NCBI GenBank assembly: GCA_018401495.1
Contig: JAGYJX010000012.1
Location: 1-64,000 of the forward strand
DNA: 64,000 bases
Reading direction: 5' to 3'
Source: Rhodospirillaceae bacterium
GTDB lineage: Bacteria; Pseudomonadota; Alphaproteobacteria; Thalassobaculales; Thalassobaculaceae
Shown piece after piece: positions 48,914 through 59,588 of this stretch (positions within the stretch are counted from its first letter, which is position 1; the number at the start of each line of letters is the position of its first letter). A program made the position numbers and the translations under genes. Below the pieces are notes generated by a model. The model saw nothing but the letters and a program-made list of their open reading frames with translations. It was not told the origin of the DNA and searched no databases.

Positions 48914-49525
48914 ATGACCGTGACGCTGCACCAGGGCGACCTGCCCGACGGGCTTGCCCTCGGACCGATCGTCGCCATCGACACCGAGACCATGGGCCTG
49001 CGCCCGGTGCGCGACCGTCTGTGTCTGGTCCAGTTGTCCGCCGGCGACGGACACGCGCATCTGGTGCAGTTCGCGCCCGGGGCCTACGACGCGCCGAACC
49101 TGGCCCGGCTGCTCGCCGATCCCGATACCCTGAAGCTGTTCCACTTCGCCCGCTTCGACGTGGCGATGCTGCAGGCCTTTCTCGGCGTCGTGACGGCACC
49201 GGTGTACTGCACCAAGATCGCCTCCAAGCTGACCCGCACCTACACCGACCGTCACGGCCTCAAGGATCTGTGCCGCGAGTTGCTCGGGCTCGACATGTCG
49301 AAGCAGCAGCAATCCTCCGACTGGGGTGCCGCCGAGCTGACCGCCGAGCAGCTTGTCTACGCCGCCTCGGACGTCCTGCACCTGCACGCGCTGAAGGAGC
49401 GGCTCGACGTCATGCTGGCGCGCGAAGGGCGGAGCGGGATCGCCGCGTCCTGCTTCGGCTTCCTCGGCACCCGGGCGGCCCTCGACCTGGTCGGCTACGC
49501 CGAAGAGGACATTTTCGCGCACTGA
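48914..49525 (+). CDS. rnd: Ribonuclease D-type 3'-5' exonuclease
   Basis: 203 residues. DEDDy catalytic motifs: Exo I VAIDTETMGL, Exo II HFARFDVAML and Exo III YAASDVLHL. It lacks the C-terminal HRDC domains of E. coli RNase D, as is usual for the short alphaproteobacterial form encoded before lptC. It trims RNA 3' ends. It stands 60 bases before lptC. Confidence 0.9.
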   Translation: MTVTLHQGDLPDGLALGPIVAIDTETMGLRPVRDRLCLVQLSAGDGHAHLVQFAPGAYDAPNLARLLADPDTLKLFHFARFDVAMLQAFLGVVTAPVYCTKIASKLTRTYTDRHGLKDLCRELLGLDMSKQQQSSDWGAAELTAEQLVYAASDVLHLHALKERLDVMLAREGRSGIAASCFGFLGTRAALDLVGYAEEDIFAH

Positions 49526-49585
49526 GCGGGGGCCTTGGCGGCGCGGCTACACGGCCGAGCCGGGACACGGTATAACCTGAGGCGC

Positions 49586-50275
49586 ATGGATCAACGAGAA
49601 CGAGAGACCGTGGCGACCACCGACCCCGCCGCCGACGCATCCGCCGCTCGCCCGAGGCAGCGCCTGACGGGCGGCTTCGGCGTGGCGCGCGCCAGCCGGC
49701 TGGTGGCGGCGATGAAGATGCTGCTGCCGGCGATCGCGTTGTGCCTGGTGGCGCTGGTGGTGATCTGGCCGCAGCTGCTCCGGGACGAGCAGGACATCGT
49801 GCTGCGCGGCAAGCCGATCACGCCGTCCGACGCCGACACGCTGCGGGTCGCCAATCCCCGCTTCGTCGGGGTCGACGACAAGGCTCGACCCTACGAGGTC
49901 ATCGCCGTCACGGCCCGCCAGGAGAGCGAGTCCTCGGACATCGTGCACCTGGACATGCCGCAGGCCGACATGATGACCGAGGCCGGCGACTGGGTGAACA
50001 TGACCGCCGGCAGCGGCGTCTGGCACAAGCGCGACGAGGCCGTCGACCTGGCGGGCGGGGTGTCGGTGTTCCACGAGGCCGGCCACCAGCTCGCCGCCGA
50101 CACCGCCCGGGTCGACATTGCCGCCGGGATCGCCACCAGCGAGGACCCGACCACCGGCCAGAGCCCGGGCGGCAACGTCGTCGGCGAGGGTTTCCGGCTG
50201 TACGACCATGGCGCCCGGATCGTCTTCACCGGCAAGGCGAAGGCGGTGCTGTTCGGCTCCGGGACCGGCGGATGA
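49586..50275 (+). CDS. lptC: LPS export protein LptC
   Basis: 229 residues: about 40 cytosolic residues, one membrane helix (MLLPAIALCLVALVVIW, about 43-60) and a periplasmic OstA-like beta-jellyroll (ANPRFVGVDDKARPYEVIA onward). It links the LptBFG transporter to LptA. The ATG at 49586 follows GAGGCGC. Its stop overlaps the lptA start (ATGA). Confidence 0.88.
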   Translation: MDQRERETVATTDPAADASAARPRQRLTGGFGVARASRLVAAMKMLLPAIALCLVALVVIWPQLLRDEQDIVLRGKPITPSDADTLRVANPRFVGVDDKARPYEVIAVTARQESESSDIVHLDMPQADMMTEAGDWVNMTAGSGVWHKRDEAVDLAGGVSVFHEAGHQLAADTARVDIAAGIATSEDPTTGQSPGGNVVGEGFRLYDHGARIVFTGKAKAVLFGSGTGG

Positions 50276-51120
50276 GCCGGCGGCTCGACCGGATCCTCCG
50301 CGGGCCGTTCCGCCCGGCCTGGCTCGGCGCGCTCCTGATCGTCGGGGCGCTTCTGGCTGTGCCGGTGTCGCCGGCGGTGGCGCAGCTGCTGCAGGGCGGC
50401 GGCGGCGACCAGGTGCCGGTGACGGTGGAAGCCGACCAGGGCATCGAGTGGATCCGGGATTCCAAGACCTACGTGGCGCGCGGCAACGCCCGGGCGACCC
50501 GGGCTGACACCCAGGTGACCGCCGACACCCTGACGGCGCGCTACCGCGAGAAACCGGACGGCACCACCGAGATCTTCCGGCTGGAGGCCGACGGCAACGT
50601 GGTGATCGCCACCCCCCGGGAACGCGCGCAGGGCGATCGGGCGGTTTACGAACTCGACAAGGCGAGCGTCGTCCTGACCGGCCGCAACCTGCAGTTCAAC
50701 AACGGTGCCGACGTCATCACCGCCCGCGACAGCCTGGAGTACTGGCAGGAGCAGCGGGTCGCCGTCGCCCGCGGCGACGCGACCGCCGTGCGCGGCACCC
50801 AGCGCATCGCCGCCGACACCTTGATCGCCTACTTCGTCGAGCAGAAATCCGGCACCACCGAGCTGTCGCGGATCGACGCCGACGGCAACGTGGTGATCAC
50901 CACGCCCGAGGAGGTCGCCCGCGGCCGCGAAGGCGTCTATACTGCGGCCAAGGGGACGGCCACGCTGACCGGTGACGTGCGGATCACGCGGGGCAGGAAT
51001 CAGCTCAACGGCGAGCGCGCGGTGGTGAATCTCAACACTGGCATCAGCCGGCTGCTGCCCGCCGCGAAGGGCGGCGAGCGGGTAAAGGGACTGTTCACAC
51101 CGGGAACGGCGCCGCAGTAA
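50272..51120 (+). CDS. lptA: LPS transport protein LptA
   Basis: 282 residues with a signal peptide (about 15-40, ending AVAQ) and OstA beta-jellyroll repeats. Two similar units are visible: IFRLEADGNVVIATPRER and LSRIDADGNVVITTPEEV, about 105 residues apart. It is longer than the roughly 185-residue E. coli LptA. It bridges LPS across the periplasm. Overlaps lptC; lptB follows 38 bases later. Confidence 0.9.
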   Translation: MSRRLDRILRGPFRPAWLGALLIVGALLAVPVSPAVAQLLQGGGGDQVPVTVEADQGIEWIRDSKTYVARGNARATRADTQVTADTLTARYREKPDGTTEIFRLEADGNVVIATPRERAQGDRAVYELDKASVVLTGRNLQFNNGADVITARDSLEYWQEQRVAVARGDATAVRGTQRIAADTLIAYFVEQKSGTTELSRIDADGNVVITTPEEVARGREGVYTAAKGTATLTGDVRITRGRNQLNGERAVVNLNTGISRLLPAAKGGERVKGLFTPGTAPQ

Positions 51121-51157
51121 GCGCGGCCCGCCCCGAGCGGAGAGGAGCGCTGGAGGA

Positions 51158-51958
<801 letters not shown>

Positions 51959-51970
51959 CGGACACCGGCG

Positions 51971-53542
51971 ATGGCGCTCTCGCAACGGCTCGACCTACGG
52001 CACTCCCAGTCGCTGGTGCTGACACCGCAGCTGCAGCAGGCGATCAAGCTGCTGCAGCTGAACAACATCGAGCTGGCGGAGTACGTCGACGGCGAGATCG
52101 CCCAGAACCCGCTGCTCGACCGCGAGGACGGTGACGGGCCGGTGGCGCTGGAGGCGGTCGCCCAGGACAACCTGATGCGCCACGGCCGACGACGCCGCGC
52201 CCGCCGAAGCCGTGCGCGACAGCGCCGAGCGGGCCGCCGGCGAGACCCTGCCGTCGGCGTCCGACGACCCGAGCGACGTCGACTACGACAACAGCTGGAG
52301 CAGCGCCGGCATCGACGAGTCCGGCGGCGTCGCCGCCATGGGCGCCGGCGCCGGCGAGCTGTCCGGGCTGGCGCACCAGCGGCGGGGCCGGCGGCGACGG
52401 CGACGAGTTCAGCCTCGAGCAGACCCTGGCCGAGACCCGCACCCTGCGCGACCACCTGTTGGCCCAGATGGCGATGGAGGTGCCCGACCCGTCGGAGCGG
52501 CTGATCGCGGCTCACCTGATCGACCTGGTGGACGGCGCCGGCTACCTGTCCGGCCCGATCGAGCCGCTGGCCAGCCAGCTCGGCTGCCCGCTGGCCGACC
52601 GTCGAGCGCGTCCTGGAGCGCCTGCAGCGGCTGGAGCCGGCCGGGGTGCTGGCGCGCGACCTCAAGGAATGCCTGGCGCTGCAGCTGCGCGACCGCAATC
52701 GGTACGACCCCTGCATGGCAGCGCTGCTGGACCACCTGCCGATGCTGGCGCAGCGCGACTTCGCCGGGCTCCGGCGGGTGTGCGGCGTCGACGACGAGGA
52801 TCTGGTCGAGATGATCGCCGAGATCCGCTCGCTCAACCCCAAGCCCGGCGAGGCGTTCGAGCCGCCGGTCGACCAGCCGGTGGTGCCGGACGTCGTGGTC
52901 CGGCGCGGCCAGGACGGCGGCTGGGCGATCGAACTGAACACCGACACGCTGCCGCGCGTGCTGGTCAACAACGCCTACTTCGCCGAGGTCTCGAAGCGCG
53001 CCGGCAAGGACAAGAAGGCCAAGGAGTACCTGTCGGACTGCATGCAGTCGGCGAACTGGCTGGTGCGCTCCCTGCACCAGCGTGCCACCACCATCCTGAA
53101 GGTCGCCACCGAGATCGTGCGCCAGCAGGACGGCTTCCTGGAGCGCGGGGTCCAGCACCTGCGGCCGCTGGTGCTGCGCGACATCGCCGACGCCATCGGC
53201 ATGCACGAGAGCACCGTCAGCCGGGTCACCAGCAACAAGTTCGTGGCGACGCCGCGGGGCATCTTCGAGCTGAAATACTTCTTCACCGCCTCGATCGCCT
53301 CGTCGGGCGGCGGCGAGGCGCATTCGGCAGAGGCGGTCCGCGACCGCATCAAGCGGCTGATCGAGGCCGAGCCGGCGGCGGCGGTGCTGTCGGACGACCG
53401 GATCGTCGAACTGCTGCGCGCCGACGGCGTGGACATCGCCCGCCGGACAGTCGCCAAGTACCGGGAAGCGCTCAGGATTCCGTCGAGCGTGCAGCGCCGG
53501 CGCGACAAGGCGACCATGGTCGCCGTGCCGGCGAGGGGTTGA
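51971..53542 (+). CDS. rpoN: RNA polymerase sigma-54 factor (three frameshifts)
   Basis: About 523 residues. Region I is the Gln/Leu-rich activator-responsive part (LVLTPQLQQAIKLLQLNN, QNPLL); region II is acidic; the core-binding domain has LNPKPGEAF; the HTH region contains IGMHESTVSRVTSNKF; the RpoN box is ARRTVAKYREAL near the C-terminus. Three single-base insertions (near 52187, 52386 and 52600) shift the frame, but together restore phase. The Met start follows lptB and hpf and ptsN come next, the conserved order. Regulates nitrogen and other genes with enhancer-binding proteins. Confidence 0.94.
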
Positions 53543-53720
53543 GGCAGGAGGCGCGCGTGGAAGCCGTCTTGACGACACTACCCGCCGAGACTAGGTTCCG
53601 CGGCCTCGTGCCCGGGCCCTCGCGGCGAAGCATGTTCGCCTGCCTGCGGGGAGAAGGCCTCTTTCGGCAGGGTCGGAAAGACCCCATGTCGAAAAGCGGG
53701 ACAACCATACGGACGGTACG

Positions 53721-54308
53721 ATGAAAACTTTGGTCCAGGGCAAGCAGCTCGACGTGGGCGATGCGTTGCGCGAGCGCATCGAGGCGACGGTCGAGCAGAT
53801 CGCCGCCAAGTACTTCGCCAACCCGATCGAGGCGACGGTGACGCTGTCGCGGGACGCCATCGGCTTCCGGGCCGACATCGGGGTCCACGTCGGCAAGGGC
53901 ATCTCCGTCAAGTCCGAGGGCTCGAACCCGGACCCGCACGCCGCCTTCGACGCCGCCGCCGAGCGGATCGACAAGCAGCTTCGCCGCTACAAGCGCCGGC
54001 TGCGCGACCATCACCGCGGCCATTCGGGCGATGCCGTGCCGGCCGCCCAGTACGTGCTGGCCGCCGAGAGCGACGACGCCCCCGAGCCGGAGCCCGCCGG
54101 CGAGACCGAGTGGCAGCCGATCGTCGTCGCCGAGATGGAGACCACCATCGAGGCCCTCACCGTGGGCGAGGCGGTGATGCGCATGGATCTCGCCAGCGTG
54201 CCTGCCCTGATGTTCCGGAACCGCGGCCATGGCGGGCTGAACATGGTCTACCGCCGACCCGACGGCAACGTCGGCTGGGTCGATCCCACGAGCCAATCCC
54301 AGAGCTGA
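53721..54308 (+). CDS. hpf: Ribosome hibernation-promoting factor (long form)
   Basis: 195 residues. The N-terminal S30AE domain (residues 1-105: VQGKQLDVGDALRERIEATV, DPHAAFDAAAERIDKQLRRY) binds the small ribosomal subunit; an acidic Pro-rich linker is followed by the C-terminal dimerisation domain (TVGEAVMRMDLASVPALMF, GGLNMVYRRPDGNVGWVDP). Long HPF forms 100S ribosomes. It lies in the usual place after rpoN. Confidence 0.94.
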   Translation: MKTLVQGKQLDVGDALRERIEATVEQIAAKYFANPIEATVTLSRDAIGFRADIGVHVGKGISVKSEGSNPDPHAAFDAAAERIDKQLRRYKRRLRDHHRGHSGDAVPAAQYVLAAESDDAPEPEPAGETEWQPIVVAEMETTIEALTVGEAVMRMDLASVPALMFRNRGHGGLNMVYRRPDGNVGWVDPTSQSQS

Positions 54309-54358
54309 CGACGACGCGACACCGCAGGCCGCCCCGCGCGCCTTACGGCGAAAGGACG

Positions 54359-54832
54359 ATGGCAGCAATGGACATCACCGACTTGATATCGAGCGATGCG
54401 ATCATCCCGACCCTGCGGGCGCCGAGCAAGAAGCAGGCGCTTCAGGAACTGGCCCGCAAGGCCAGCGATCTGACGGGGCTGGAGGCGCGCGAAATCTTCG
54501 ACGTGCTGCTGGAGCGCGAGCGGCTCGGCACCACCGGCGTCGGGCACGGCATCGCCATCCCGCACGGCAAGCTGGCCAAGCTCGATCGCCTGTACGGGGT
54601 GTTCGCCCGCATGGAGACGCCGATCGACTTCGATTCCATCGACGACGAGCCGGTCGACCTGCTGTTCCTGCTGCTGGCCCCGGAGAGTGCCGGTGCCGAT
54701 CACCTGAAAGCCCTGGCCCGGGTGTCGCGCCTGCTGCGCGACCGCACGGTGTGCAACAAGCTGCGCGGCTGCGAGAGCCGCGACGCGATCTACGCGCTGT
54801 TCACCGACGCCACCGCCAGCCACGCCGCCTGA
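54359..54832 (+). CDS. ptsN: PTS IIA-Ntr phosphocarrier
   Basis: 157 residues. The phospho-accepting His is in GVGHGIAIPHGKL (second His of the motif), followed by IDFDSIDDEPVDLLFLLLAP. It is the regulatory EIIA of the nitrogen PTS, signalling nitrogen and potassium status and sigma-54-linked genes. AAAGGACG precedes ATG 54359. It closes the rpoN-hpf-ptsN group. Confidence 0.93.
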   Translation: MAAMDITDLISSDAIIPTLRAPSKKQALQELARKASDLTGLEAREIFDVLLERERLGTTGVGHGIAIPHGKLAKLDRLYGVFARMETPIDFDSIDDEPVDLLFLLLAPESAGADHLKALARVSRLLRDRTVCNKLRGCESRDAIYALFTDATASHAA

Positions 54833-54856
54833 ACCGCGGCGTGGCCCCGGCCGGCG

Positions 54857-55063
54857 TCAGTGCACGCTGACCGGTTCCAGGTCGTTCTGCCGGATGGCGA
54901 GTTGGGCGAGCTCGCGGCTCGGAAACACCGTCACGCCGGTGCCGTCGGCCGCGTGGACGGCAAATCCCTGCTCGTCCTCGATCTCGACCTCCTTCACGTA
55001 GGCGATGCGGTTCACGCCGAGCGCGGCGAGCGCCTGCGGGCTGATGCTGCGGATATCGTTCAT
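54857..55063 (-). CDS. DUF1150 small protein
   Basis: 68 residues with the DUF1150 pattern LAALGVNRIAYVKEVEIEDE and FAVHAADGTGV-VF-SRELA. This family is restricted mainly to alphaproteobacteria and usually lies beside an Hsp20 gene, as here (104 bases downstream of it). Function unknown. Excellent AGGAGG ribosome site. Confidence 0.88.
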   Translation of the reverse strand: MNDIRSISPQALAALGVNRIAYVKEVEIEDEQGFAVHAADGTGVTVFPSRELAQLAIRQNDLEPVSVH

Positions 55064-55166
55064 CGTCACCTCCTGTGCTCCCGGCCGAGCGGCCCTGAAG
55101 CCATTGGCCCTGAAGCCTGTGGTACGGACAGTTGTTCCGGCCCCGCGTCGGCGGCGGCCGTAGTGG

Positions 55167-55625
55167 TCAGGCCGTCTCCGGCGTGACGTCGATCGAGCGC
55201 TTGCCGGATGTGCCGCCGGCGCCGCGGATCTCGATGGTGTGCACCTTGGGCTCCGGTACCGGGCGGAACAGGTCGATGTGCAGCAGACCGTTGTCCAACT
55301 CCGCACCCTCGACGCGGATGCCTTCCGCCAGAACGAAAGTTCGCAGGAACTGCCGGGCGGCGATGCCGCGGTGCAGGTAGACCCGGTCGTCGTCGTCGGC
55401 CTGCCGGCCGCGGACCACCAGCTGGTTGTCCTCGATCTGGACGCTGAGATCGGCCATCGAGAACCCGGCCACGGCGAGCGTGATCCGAAGACCGTTCGCC
55501 GAGGTCTGCTCGATGTTGTAGGGGGGATACCCGTCCGCCTGGGCTTTCTGGACCCGGTCGAGCGCCCGCTCGAAATGGTCGAACCCAAGCAGCAACGGCG
55601 AGTTGAACAGCGACATGCGCGACAT
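55167..55625 (-). CDS. Hsp20-family small heat-shock protein
   Basis: 152 residues. The alpha-crystallin domain spans about residues 35-130 (YNIEQTSANGLRITLAVAGF, LVVRGRQAD, YLHRGIAARQFLRTFVLAEG, GLLHIDLFRPVPEPK), IbpA-like. ATP-independent holdase for unfolding proteins. ATG 55625 has GAGGAG upstream; the long upstream reading frame overlaps the neighbouring protease and is not coding. Confidence 0.92.
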   Translation of the reverse strand: MSRMSLFNSPLLLGFDHFERALDRVQKAQADGYPPYNIEQTSANGLRITLAVAGFSMADLSVQIEDNQLVVRGRQADDDDRVYLHRGIAARQFLRTFVLAEGIRVEGAELDNGLLHIDLFRPVPEPKVHTIEIRGAGGTSGKRSIDVTPETA

Positions 55626-55773
55626 CCGGTGTCTCCTCACGCGAGCGAGAACCAAGCCAACGACCCGCCGAGGGCGGCATCGATCGCGACACGCCCCGCT
55701 AGGCCGCGTGCCACAGCCCATAAGGTGGTGGGCGACGGGTGTCCGGTCAAGAGAGCGAGGTGGCCCGTGCGCG

Positions 55774-56475
55774 TCAGGGGCCGGCGTGCCGGCGCACCCG
55801 GATCGGATCGAGCGGCTCGGCGACGCCAACCGTGCCACGGCGACCGACATGGATCGCCGCAACCGCCAGGCCGGCGCCGGTGTCGACCAGGATCGGCGCC
55901 CCTGAATCGCCGCCGATCGCTTCGCAATCGTGGTGCCAGAGCCCGTCGCTCGACCAGCCGGTGAACCGGCACGCCGGATCGACGGTCAGCACGTGCCCCT
56001 TGTCACGGCTGTAGCCGGCCTCGAACAAGGCCGCGCCCGGCGCGCTGCCGAGCTCGGCGATCGGAATCGGGCGGATCCGGGCCGGCCGGTCCAGGCGGAC
56101 CAGCACCGCCTCGTCGCCGACCGAGACGAAACCGACCGCCTGCCGATGCTCCAGATAGCCGCCGCGCGCGTAGCCGGGCAGGAAGTGCACCTGCTCCGGT
56201 GCCACCCATTCCTCACCCCGAAGCCCGGCCACGCAGTGCCGGGCGGTCAGGGCCAAGGTCGGCGCCACCAGGGTCGCGGTGCAGTGACGTCGGATCCGGA
56301 AACCCGCGACGTTGAGACGGCCGACCGCCGACCAGGGCTCGGCGCTCGGGGCGACGACCACGCGCCCGCCGAGGTCGGCTCCCGATGCGTTGGCTTGGCC
56401 GGGCTGCAGCCAGCCGATCGCTGCCCCGAGGCCGAGTGCGAGCAGCAGACAGGGAGCGGGCCGGCACCGAGACAT
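55774..56475 (-). CDS. Trypsin-like serine protease
   Basis: 233-residue exported protein: signal peptide residues 1-30, then a chymotrypsin-fold domain with all triad residues in place: His in LTARHCVAG, Asp in VGDEAVLVRLD and Ser in IGGDSGAPI. Cysteines in RRHCTATL and ARHC can form the usual His-loop disulfide, and CRFTGW with HHDCEA a second. Unlike the other protease-fold gene in the window, it should be active in the periplasm. Confidence 0.88.
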   Translation of the reverse strand: MSRCRPAPCLLLALGLGAAIGWLQPGQANASGADLGGRVVVAPSAEPWSAVGRLNVAGFRIRRHCTATLVAPTLALTARHCVAGLRGEEWVAPEQVHFLPGYARGGYLEHRQAVGFVSVGDEAVLVRLDRPARIRPIPIAELGSAPGAALFEAGYSRDKGHVLTVDPACRFTGWSSDGLWHHDCEAIGGDSGAPILVDTGAGLAVAAIHVGRRGTVGVAEPLDPIRVRRHAGP

Positions 56476-56520
56476 GAAGGCTATGTACGGTGCCGGCCCG
56501 GGTGAAACCAGGGGCAGGCG

Positions 56521-57345
56521 CTACGCGCCCGGATAATCCGGGTCCAGGGTGAACGGGAAGGGGCCGGCGTGCCGCTCGACGTAGACCTGGTGCGACACGA
56601 CGCCGGTGCCCTCGATCCAGGCGTGCACCAGGAACGCCGGCGGCTCCAGGACCAGCATGCCCTCGGCGCCGGGATCGAGACGGAACTCGACCTGATGGGC
56701 GACCGACGGCGCGATCTGGGCCAGCGTCCCGGCCCAGCGGGCCTGGATCGGGCGGTGATGGTGCCCGCACAGCACGCGCTCGACCTGCGGATTGGCCCGC
56801 ACGATCGCCGCCAGTTCGTCGGCGCCATCGAGCAGGCGAATGCCGTCCATGTGCTCGATCCCGCACACGAAAGGCGGGTGGTGCAGGGCCAGCAGGGTCG
56901 GGCGATCCGGGGCCGCCGCCAGGGCCGACCGCAGGCGGTCGAGCCGGCGCCCGCAGAGCGCGCCGTGGCCATGGCCCGGGACCACGGTGTCGAGGCCGAT
57001 CAGCCGCAGGGGGCCGATGTCGGCGGCGAAGTCGACGAACTCCGGATCGCTGCCAAGCGTCGGCCAGTCGGCGAACACCTCGCGCAGCGGACCGCGGCGG
57101 TCGTGGTTGCCGGGGATCAGGTAGACCGGCATTGCCAGCCGATCGAGCATCCGGCGCAGCAGCCGGTATTCATCGACGAGGCCGCAATCCGTCAGATCGC
57201 CGGACAGGATCAGCGCGTCGGGCGCCGGATCGAGCGCCTCCAGGGTCGCCAGCGCACGGGCCAGCAGGGTGTTGACCTCGACGACCCGGTAGGCGGGGAC
57301 GCCGACCGGGCGGATGTGGAGGTCGGTCAGGTGAGCGATCAGCAT
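56521..57345 (-). CDS. Class III metallophosphoesterase (GpdQ/CpdA-like phosphodiesterase)
   Basis: 274 residues. All binuclear-metal motifs are present: LTDLHIRP, SGDLTDCG, PGNHDRRGPL, LALHHPPF and CGHHHRP. The family hydrolyses cyclic nucleotides or glycerophosphodiesters. Its place directly after ugpA-ugpE-ugpB (same strand, 81 bases after ugpB) favours a glycerophosphodiester substrate taken up by that transporter; this is inference. Confidence 0.86.
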   Translation of the reverse strand: MLIAHLTDLHIRPVGVPAYRVVEVNTLLARALATLEALDPAPDALILSGDLTDCGLVDEYRLLRRMLDRLAMPVYLIPGNHDRRGPLREVFADWPTLGSDPEFVDFAADIGPLRLIGLDTVVPGHGHGALCGRRLDRLRSALAAAPDRPTLLALHHPPFVCGIEHMDGIRLLDGADELAAIVRANPQVERVLCGHHHRPIQARWAGTLAQIAPSVAHQVEFRLDPGAEGMLVLEPPAFLVHAWIEGTGVVSHQVYVERHAGPFPFTLDPDYPGA

Positions 57346-57426
57346 GGCAAGGTCCGCGGCAGGGGTTTCGGGAACGGCCGGAGCGGCCCGACGCCATCGC
57401 GCCGGGCCGCTCCGGGAAGGCGGGCG

Positions 57427-58745
57427 TTACTGGGGCAGGCGGAGCGCCGTCTGCTCGACATACGGCCGCATCACCTCGTCGGCCTTGATCTGGGCGGCCT
57501 TCAGCGCCTCGGCGGGAAGCTTCTTGCCGGACAGCACGGCCTGGACCTCATCCTCGAGGGCCTTGCGGACCGCGACCGTGTTGTAGGTCGCGAACCACGA
57601 CTGGGCGTACTGGAGCTGGTCGATCGCGACCTTGGCGTCCGGGTTGTCGGCGATGAACGTCTTCATTTCCGGCAGGTCGTAGGCGCCCTTGTTCGGCGCG
57701 AAGTAGCCGGTGAACCGGCTCCACTCGCCGGACACCCCGGGGCGGTCAGCCACTTGATGAGCGTCCACGACGCCTTCTGGCGCTCCGGCGTCAGCCCCTT
57801 CGGCATGATCAGCGAGGCACCGCCGATGGCCACCGCGTTGCGCAGGTTGCGGGGCACGAAGGCGACGCCGTAATCGGCCTTCATGTTCTCGCGGATGAAC
57901 GACAGCGAGCCGGTCGACAGCAGAACCATCGAGGCCTGGCCGGCGAAGAAGCCCGTCGACACCGCCTTGCCGTCGGTCACGCCCGACGGCATCACCTTGT
58001 GCTTGCGGACCATGTCGTCGACCAGGGTGAGCGCGCCCAGCATGCTGGGGGTGTCGTAGTACACCTCGCCGCCGAACGCCGGGTTGTAGTACAGGCCGCC
58101 GTTCGACATGGTCAGGGCGGTCATGATCCAGCCGAGATAGTCGTAGTTGCCGGGGATCATCAGGCCGTAGCGCTTGATCGAGTCGCCGTCGCGCACCGTC
58201 AGCTTCTTGGCGGCGTCGACCCATTCGGCCCAGGTGGCCGGCGGGTTCGCCGGATCGAGGCCGACCTCGCGGAAGTGGTCGGCGTTGAAGTAGAGCAGCG
58301 GCGTGGAGTTGTGGAACGGCACCGCCCAGATCTTCTCGGCGAAGCGGGCGTTGCCGTGCAGGGCCGGCCAGAACTGGGCCATGAAGGCGTCCGGCGTCTG
58401 GCCGTCGGCCTCGACCAGCGGGTCCAGCGGCTGGATCTCGTCGTTGATCTGGTATTCGAGCACGAAGTTGGCGCTCATGATGACCGCCGCCGGCGGCCGA
58501 CCGGCCTTGATCGCGGCACGGGTCTTGATGTTGGTCTCGTCGTACGAGCCGGTGTAGACGGCGGTCGCCTTGATGTCCGGGTGCTCGGCGTTGAACCGAT
58601 CCACCAGGTTCTTCATCTCCTTGGCGAGCTTGCCCTCCACCGGGACCGGGAAGAACATCTCGATCTCGGTGGCGGCCAGCGCCGCTCCCGATCCGAGACT
58701 GAACGTCAGCGCCGCAGCGAGTGCGGCCGATGCGAGACGGGACAT
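57427..58745 (-). CDS. ugpB: Ugp-type ABC transporter substrate-binding protein (one frameshift)
   Basis: About 439 residues: signal peptide 1-24 (ending ALAA), then a cluster-D/type 1 extracellular solute-binding fold (EIEMFFPVPVEGKLAKEM, PAAVIMSANFVLEYQI, WAVPFHNSTPLLYFNAD, GMIPG-type hinge). The Ugp assignment follows from the transporter's neighbours and these motifs; ligand would be sn-glycerol-3-phosphate or a glycerophosphodiester. The frame breaks near 57739 (one G missing from CCCCGGGG), after which VSGEWSRFTGYFAPNKGAYD reads to the end. Confidence 0.85.
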
Positions 58746-58756
58746 CTCCGTGCCTC

Positions 58757-59587
58757 CTATTTTACGCCCGAGAACAGGAACGAGTTGACGAACTGCCGCT
58801 GGAACAACGCGAAGGCCAGCAGCAGCGGTGCTGCCACCAGAAAGGTGCCGGCAGCGATGACACCCCACTGCGAGGCGCTCTCGGCCCCGCGGGTGAACGA
58901 GGCCAGACCGATGGTCAGGGTCTGGTTGTCGGGCGAGGAGATGACCATCAGCGGCCAGAGGAACTCGTTCCAGTGGCTGACCACCGAGACGATCCCGAAC
59001 GCGATCATGCCGGGGCGCGCCAGCGGGATCAGGACCCGCCAGACCAGTTGCCACCAGGTCGCGCCGTCGACGATCGCCGCTTCCTCGAAGTCCTTGGGAA
59101 TGGTGCGGAAGGTCTGGCGCATCAGGAACACGCCGAACGCCGAGGCGAAGTACGGGGCCATCGCGCCGACCAGATTGTCGTAGAGGCCGAGCCGCGTGAT
59201 CGTCACCAGGTTCGGCACGATCAGGATCGGCGGCACCAGCATCAACTGGAGCAGGAAGGCGTAGAACACCAGTTCCTTGCCCGGGAAGCGCAGGCGCGCG
59301 AAGGCGTACCCGGCGAGTGTCACCGTCACGAGTTGGACGCCGAGGGTGCCGGCGCAGACGATCACGGTGTTGAGGTAGAGCAGCGGGAAGTCGGCGGACT
59401 CCAGCGCCTCGACGAAGTTGGCGAGCGTCGGCACGAAGTCCGGCCAGAGCGCCGCCATGTCCAGCCCGCCGAAATTCTGCGGCCGGAACGACGCCACCGC
59501 CATCCACAGCAGCGGCGTCGACCACACCAGCACGACCGCCGAGAGGGCGGCGAGGGCGAGCAGCGCCGAAGGGTCCGCGCGCCGCAT
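58757..59587 (-). CDS. ugpE: Ugp-type ABC transporter permease UgpE
   Basis: 276 residues with six membrane helices and the EAA loop (EEAAIVDGATWWQLVWRVLIP) that contacts the ATPase. The WNEFLWPLMV segment is typical of carbohydrate-uptake permeases. It starts one base after the ugpA stop and its stop lies 11 bases before ugpB. Confidence 0.88.
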   Translation of the reverse strand: MRRADPSALLALAALSAVVLVWSTPLLWMAVASFRPQNFGGLDMAALWPDFVPTLANFVEALESADFPLLYLNTVIVCAGTLGVQLVTVTLAGYAFARLRFPGKELVFYAFLLQLMLVPPILIVPNLVTITRLGLYDNLVGAMAPYFASAFGVFLMRQTFRTIPKDFEEAAIVDGATWWQLVWRVLIPLARPGMIAFGIVSVVSHWNEFLWPLMVISSPDNQTLTIGLASFTRGAESASQWGVIAAGTFLVAAPLLLAFALFQRQFVNSFLFSGVK

Positions 59588-59588
59588 C

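Noticed and set aside
51971..53542. Programmed frameshifting in rpoN or other genes
   Set aside because: No slippery heptamer plus pseudoknot or stop-codon context was seen, and the breaks occur across unrelated genes with the same extra-G/C character, so sequence error is simpler.
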